Below are positions 60,174-64,000 of a DNA stretch of 64,000 nt, one piece after another. Position 1 is the stretch's first letter. The number at the start of each line of letters is the position of its first letter. The notes beneath the pieces are model-generated. The model ran no database searches, was not told where the DNA came from, and saw only the letters and a list, made by a program, of their open reading frames with translations. The position numbers and the translations under genes were made by a program. Source of the DNA: Pelagibacteraceae bacterium AG-337-G06 (lineage in GTDB: Bacteria; Pseudomonadota; Alphaproteobacteria; Pelagibacterales; AG-422-B15); NCBI GenBank assembly GCA_003282175.1, contig QBZX01000003.1:95309-159308 (forward strand). Reading direction: 5' to 3'.

Positions 60174-62063
60174 TTAATTTAGTGATGAATATATTGTATC
60201 TATTAGGCTTTTTGAAAATAGTGCAGGATCTGTTGGCTTTTCGCCATCTAAAATTTTGGATTGTTCGTATAACATTGTCGCAATCTTATTAATTTTATTA
60301 ATTTCATCTTTTTTGGTGCACATTTTTGCTAGCTTTTTAATCAATTTGTGATTTGAGTTTATTTCTAATATTTTTAGAGACAATTCTTGATTTAGCTGAT
60401 TGTGTTGCTGAAGTATCTTTTCTAACTGGGGATCCATGGCATTATCATCTCCTACAAGACATACGGCACTGTCAGTTAGTCTTGATGAAATCCTTACATC
60501 TTTAACTTTGTCTTTGAGTTGTTCCTTTAATAAAACTACCAATGGATCTATGGATTTATTTTCTTTTTTATCATCTTTTTCTTTTTTGCCATCAAATGAG
60601 TCTAAATCATCAAGACCTTTTGTTACTGACTTAAAAGACTTTTCTTTATAGAGAGGTGTAGATGATGTCCAAAAGCTATCTACTGGATCATCCAATATCA
60701 AGACATTAATATCCCTAGATTTATAGCCCTCTAAACTTGGATTATTCAGTATATTTTCATAGCTATCTCCAGTCATGAAGTAAATATCTTTTTGTTTCTT
60801 ATCCATTCCTTCAACATACTCATCAAGTGAAATTAATTCTTTAGATTTAGAGTTTTTAAAAAGGGAAATTTCTAGTAAAGATTCTTTCTTTTCAAAATCT
60901 TCATAGATTCCTTCTTTTAGGACTGGACCAAAATTTAACCAAAATGACTCGAATGATTTTCTATCTTTAGAAAGTTTCTTTTTTAAGTCCGATAAAGTTC
61001 GTTTAACAAGAGATGATCTGATTTTTGCGACCACAGGATTATTTTGGAGCATTTCACGACTTATATTTAATGGAAGATCTTCAGAATCAATTACACCTCT
61101 TATAAACCTTAAATATGGTGGGACTAACTCAGGACAATTATCAGTAATGAATACTCTTTTGACGTATAATTTTAATCTATTTTCTCTTGCAGGTTCGTAC
61201 AAATCAAAAGGTTTTGATGACGGAATGAAATTAAGAACTGTATATTCAATTTTTCCCTCAGCTTTATAATGTGAAATCATCCATGGATCATCAAACATCT
61301 GTCCCACATGATTATAAAATTCTTTGTATTGATCTTCTGTAATTTTATTTTTAGGGCGAGTCCATATTGCAGAGGCAGAATTAACTGATTCTGGCTTCTC
61401 ATCTTTTTTTTCTGAACCATCTTTTATGAAAATTGGAATACTAATATGATCTGAATATTTACGTATGATACTTTCTATTCTTGACTTCTCCAAATACTCT
61501 TTTGCCTCTTTTATTAAAGTTAACTCAATAGTGGTTCCCCTATTTGATGGAAGGAGATCAAGATTTTCACTCTCTTCAATAGTGAAATTACTTTCACCAT
61601 CTGAAACCCAAATCCATACCTTATTTTCTCCAGCTTTTCTGGTTACTACTTTTGTTTGAGATGCAACCATGAACGCTGAATAAAATCCTACTCCAAATTG
61701 TCCGATCAATGAAAGATCTTTTGTTTTAGACTCTGATAGTTCTTTTAAGAAGTGAGCTGTTCCCGATCTTGCAATAGTTCCAAGATTTGATATTAAATCT
61801 TTTTTGTTCATTCCAACCCCATTATCAGAGATTGAAATCAAATTTGATTTTTTATCTATATTAATACTTACCGAAAAATTAGGATCATCCTTCAGTAATT
61901 TTTCTTTTGTATTAGATAAGTACCTGAGCTTATCACAAGCATCAGATGCATTAGATACAAGCTCCCGAATAAAAACCTCTTTTTCAGAATACACAGAATT
62001 GATCATCAATTTAAGCAATTGACTGACTTCTGTTTGAAATTCTAATTTTTCAGATTTAGGCAT
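60174..62063 (-). CDS. htpG: Chaperone protein HtpG (Hsp90)
   Basis: An ATP-dependent chaperone. The N-terminal ATPase domain has LVSNASDACDKLRYLS, SISDNGVGMNKKDLI, IARSGTAHFLKEL and IGQFGVGFYSAFMVA. The middle domain has YVKRVFITDNCPELVPPYLRFIRGVIDSEDLPLNISRE, cut here into its known blocks, and the C-terminal dimerisation domain follows. The 629 residues are normal. It is a single gene, divergent from the DUF2794 gene. I see no convincing heat-shock sigma32 promoter upstream. Confidence 0.97.
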   Translation of the reverse strand: MPKSEKLEFQTEVSQLLKLMINSVYSEKEVFIRELVSNASDACDKLRYLSNTKEKLLKDDPNFSVSINIDKKSNLISISDNGVGMNKKDLISNLGTIARSGTAHFLKELSESKTKDLSLIGQFGVGFYSAFMVASQTKVVTRKAGENKVWIWVSDGESNFTIEESENLDLLPSNRGTTIELTLIKEAKEYLEKSRIESIIRKYSDHISIPIFIKDGSEKKDEKPESVNSASAIWTRPKNKITEDQYKEFYNHVGQMFDDPWMISHYKAEGKIEYTVLNFIPSSKPFDLYEPARENRLKLYVKRVFITDNCPELVPPYLRFIRGVIDSEDLPLNISREMLQNNPVVAKIRSSLVKRTLSDLKKKLSKDRKSFESFWLNFGPVLKEGIYEDFEKKESLLEISLFKNSKSKELISLDEYVEGMDKKQKDIYFMTGDSYENILNNPSLEGYKSRDINVLILDDPVDSFWTSSTPLYKEKSFKSVTKGLDDLDSFDGKKEKDDKKENKSIDPLVVLLKEQLKDKVKDVRISSRLTDSAVCLVGDDNAMDPQLEKILQQHNQLNQELSLKILEINSNHKLIKKLAKMCTKKDEINKINKIATMLYEQSKILDGEKPTDPALFSKSLIDTIYSSLN

Positions 62064-62163
62064 ATTTTAAAAATGTTATGGGTAATATTGTAATTTTTTA
62101 GATAAATGCAAGTCATTATGGCTAAGTTATATCGAAAATTTTCCCTAAAATTAGCTGTTTTTG

Positions 62164-62169
62164 TATAAT
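62164..62169 (+). promoter_or_regulatory. Likely -10 box upstream of the DUF2794 gene
   Basis: A perfect TATAAT lies 22 bases before the ATG, with a poor -35 match (TTCCCT) 17 bases upstream. The surrounding sequence contains CGAAAATT (62133-62140) and AATTTTCG (62167-62174), an eight-base inverted repeat whose right arm overlaps the -10 box. Confidence 0.4.
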
Positions 62170-62191
62170 TTTCGCGATAACATGAGATAAC

Positions 62192-62545
62192 ATGGTCATT
62201 CACTATTTAAATACCCAACCTAGAGATGAAAAGTTAGATCAGAAAACTCACATAACTAGTTTTAACAAAGTAGAACTTAATATGATTTTATCTATTTATG
62301 GGAAAAACGTAAGTAATGGAATTTGGAGAGACTATGCAATTGACCATAACGAAAATACAGCTGTCTTTTCAATTTATCGAAGTACGTTCGAAAAAGCTTT
62401 TTTACAAATTATCAAAAGTAAGAAGTCCTTGAAGAAACAAAAAAAATATCTTCTTTTGAATGCAAATAACAAAAAGTTAAAAGACTCTAACGAGCTAATA
62501 GGCATCATAGACTTCTTAGATTTTTCTCTAAAGAGAATTGTTTAA
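62192..62545 (+). CDS. DUF2794 family protein
   Basis: A 117-residue cytoplasmic protein. The block ELNMILSIYGKNVSNGIWRDYAID, followed by AVFSIYR and an end of IIDFLDFSLKRIV, matches the alphaproteobacterial DUF2794 family. No function is established that I know of. The family's restriction to alphaproteobacteria supports the taxonomic assignment. It converges on the YbhL-like gene with three bases between stops. Confidence 0.85.
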   Translation: MVIHYLNTQPRDEKLDQKTHITSFNKVELNMILSIYGKNVSNGIWRDYAIDHNENTAVFSIYRSTFEKAFLQIIKSKKSLKKQKKYLLLNANNKKLKDSNELIGIIDFLDFSLKRIV

Positions 62546-62548
62546 GAG

Positions 62549-63283
62549 TTATCTTCTTTGGCCAAAAAGTCTTAGCAACATAATAAATAAATTTATAAAG
62601 TCTAAGTAAAGGGTCAATGCACCCATGATTGCTTTTTTTGCTGCAACTTCAGCACTATCATAGGCCATATACATATTCTTAATTTTTTGAGTATCATATG
62701 CAGTAAGACCAACGAAAATTAATACACCAAGAATTGAGATTCCATAATATAGAGCTGGTGATTGCATGAATATATTTACAATTGAAGCAATTATAATTCC
62801 AATCAGTCCCATGAATAGAAAAGAACCAAATCCTGTAAGATCTCTTTTGGTTGTATAACCATATATACTCATTGCGCCAAAAGTACTTGCAGTGATAAAG
62901 AATACACGAGCAATACTAGCGCCTGTATACGTTATAAAGATTGTAGAAAGAGACAAACCCATTAGAAATGCGAAAATCCAAAACATAGTTTGTGCACGTG
63001 AAGCTGACATATTCCTCATGCCAAACGACATATACATAACAATTCCGAGAGGCGCTAAGGCAACAACCCACATCATAGGACCAGTATATAAAGTTACACC
63101 TAAGCTGGTGAGGCCAACAATATCACCTGTAGGACTGATTACAGCTGTTGCTTGGAATAACATATAAGCTACTAAACCTGTAAGGGCTAAACCAGATGCC
63201 ATGTAGTTATAAACACTCATCATGTATTGTCTAAGACCTTCATCGATTGCTGGTGTTGATTGAGCTCTAGTTTGATAGTCCAT
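62549..63283 (-). CDS. ybhL: Bax inhibitor-1/YccA (YbhL) family membrane protein
   Basis: A 244-residue inner-membrane protein with seven predicted helices. The N-terminus DEGLRQYMMSVYNYMASGLALTG, the AFLMGLSLSTIF segment, and the C-terminal LTAYDTQKIKNMY with LYLDFINLFIMLLRLFG are characteristic. Bacterial members are thought to conduct Ca2+ or protect membrane proteins, but the exact role is uncertain. It is a single gene with an 18-base palindrome about 30 bases upstream. Confidence 0.93.
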   Translation of the reverse strand: MDYQTRAQSTPAIDEGLRQYMMSVYNYMASGLALTGLVAYMLFQATAVISPTGDIVGLTSLGVTLYTGPMMWVVALAPLGIVMYMSFGMRNMSASRAQTMFWIFAFLMGLSLSTIFITYTGASIARVFFITASTFGAMSIYGYTTKRDLTGFGSFLFMGLIGIIIASIVNIFMQSPALYYGISILGVLIFVGLTAYDTQKIKNMYMAYDSAEVAAKKAIMGALTLYLDFINLFIMLLRLFGQRR

Positions 63284-63311
63284 ATTTAAAAACCTCTTGT
63301 AATAATTGTTA

Positions 63312-63329
63312 TATGTATTTTAATACATA
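63312..63329. repeat. 18-base inverted repeat between ybhL and the reductase gene
   Basis: TATGTATT-TT-AATACATA has eight-base perfect arms. It lies 29 bases upstream of the ybhL start and 74 bases upstream of the divergent reductase start, a fitting place for an operator or a leader hairpin. It is all A/T except two G/C pairs, so chance is a real possibility. Confidence 0.4.
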
Positions 63330-63402
63330 AGTATAAAGGTAATCAATACAAGTAATTAATTATTTAGATTTTATTGTTTTATTTCAATAATTTAGGAGAA
63401 AA

Positions 63403-64000
63403 ATGGAAAAAGTTTTAGTCACAGGAGCCTCAGGATATATCGCATTACACTGTATAACCGAATTACTTAAAAATGGTTACGCGGTTAAGGGATCTCTCCG
63501 AAGCATGAATAGAGAAAATGAGGTAAGAGAAGCAGTAAGAAAAGAAGTATCAGATAACAACCTTGAAATCTGTGAGCTTGATTTGCTTAATGATGAAGGA
63601 TGGGATAATGCAGCTTCTGAATGTGCATATATGCTTCATTTGGCATCACCTTTTATTGTTGGCGAGCCCAAAAGTGAGGATGAACTTATACGACCTGCTA
63701 AAGAAGGAACAATGAGAGCACTTAAAGCTGCAAAAAAAGCTAGTATAAAAAAGATTGTTCTTACTTCTTCAATTGTCGCCATAGCCTATGGTCATGACAA
63801 AAAAATTTGTAGCGGCGATGACTGGACAAACGCTCAAAAAGATGTTGGTGCTTACACCAAGAGCAAAACACTTGCAGAAAAAGATGCATGGAACTTTATT
63901 AATGCTGATGAGAATAAAGAATTGAGAATGACCACAATTCATCCTGGCTTTGTAATGGGCCCCTTATTGAGTGATGATACTCAAGGAGCATCTGCAGATT
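63403..64000 (+). CDS. NAD-dependent epimerase/dehydratase-type reductase, N-terminal part (cut by window end)
   Basis: Translated from the sequence; the ORF track omits it because it runs off the end. The first 199 residues show the extended SDR cofactor motif VTGASGYIALHC at residues 6-17, LHLASPF, LTSSIVAIAYG and the catalytic YTKSKTLAE (YxxxK), followed by TIHPGFVMGP. This pattern matches dihydroflavonol-4-reductase-like and aldehyde reductase-like enzymes. The substrate is unknown. The ATG at 63403 has AGGAG six bases upstream. Confidence 0.85.
   Translation, partial: MEKVLVTGASGYIALHCITELLKNGYAVKGSLRSMNRENEVREAVRKEVSDNNLEICELDLLNDEGWDNAASECAYMLHLASPFIVGEPKSEDELIRPAKEGTMRALKAAKKASIKKIVLTSSIVAIAYGHDKKICSGDDWTNAQKDVGAYTKSKTLAEKDAWNFINADENKELRMTTIHPGFVMGPLLSDDTQGASAD

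Noticed and set aside
62082-62111. Heat-shock sigma32 promoter for htpG
   Set aside because: CTTGCA and a CCCAT-like sequence are present but about 24 bases apart, too far for sigma32. TTGCAT-N18-TATTAC could be a weak ordinary promoter, but the match is not good enough to list.

Overview
The window is a gene-dense, strongly AT-rich chromosomal segment of a bacterium, most likely a free-living alphaproteobacterium with a small, streamlined genome. The evidence is its content and order: F1-ATPase atpHAGDC without the F0 genes, the run proB-proA-nadD-rsfS-rlmH-ctpA-rppH, divergent ffh and dapF, a DUF2794 gene, a mesaconyl-CoA hydratase domain, and a complete c-type cytochrome maturation locus. 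A marine SAR11-, AEGEAN-169- or similar AT-rich clade fits, but the exact clade is inference. I see no rRNA, tRNA, CRISPR array, phage gene or insertion sequence. No gap between genes exceeds 300 bases; the two largest (about 180 and 195 bases) both hold inverted repeats.

Layout. 1-4.5 kb (minus): a thiolase fragment, then a serine and lower-glycolysis unit read DUF1015-serC-serA-gpmA. 4.6-11.7 kb (plus): a likely single long operon rplU-rpmA-obgE-proB-proA-nadD-rsfS-rlmH-ctpA-rppH behind a good sigma70-type promoter. 11.7-18.5 kb (minus): atpHAGDC downstream of priA. 18.5-22 kb (plus): transaldolase, xerC, and a coupled trio of an NTF2-like protein, a fatty acid hydroxylase/sterol desaturase and an unknown membrane protein. 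22-33 kb (minus): SDR, mmsA, mdh, sucCD, sucAB, lpd, which covers the TCA cycle from 2-oxoglutarate to succinate plus malate dehydrogenase. 33.7-47 kb (minus): a compact run ffh-rpsP-rimM-trmD-rplS-leuC-leuD-leuB-asd-(malyl-CoA lyase/mesaconyl-CoA hydratase fusion)-sdhC-sdhD-sdhA-sdhB. 47-50.5 kb (plus): dapF, a DCC-family protein, mtaB, ftsY. 50.5-56.7 kb (minus): a PagL-like lipid A deacylase with a small acidic secreted protein, then ccmABCDEFGH, including a 51-residue ccmD missed by the ORF track. 56.7-64 kb: aconitase, a secreted cysteine-containing protein, htpG, DUF2794, a YbhL/BI-1 membrane protein and the start of an NAD-dependent reductase.

How it fits together. Central carbon metabolism dominates: acnA, sucAB-lpd, sucCD, sdhCDAB and mdh supply most of the TCA cycle. 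mmsA and the lyase/hydratase fusion probably feed propionyl-CoA and glyoxylate carbon into it. The ccm locus and F1-ATPase serve aerobic respiration. Genes are packed with ATGA or TAATG overlaps, and many starts are GTG or TTG.

Most notable points: the fused malyl-CoA lyase/mesaconyl-CoA hydratase; a chain of inverted repeats that looks like a structured RNA plus a palindromic operator between ffh and dapF; an F1 epsilon subunit that stops after its N-terminal domain; a PagL-like enzyme paired with an unknown secreted acidic protein; the hydroxylase trio; low-complexity charged tails on S16, L19 and L21; and nested inverted repeats between sdhB and an Smr gene. Nothing here amounts to a clearly new defence or mobile system.
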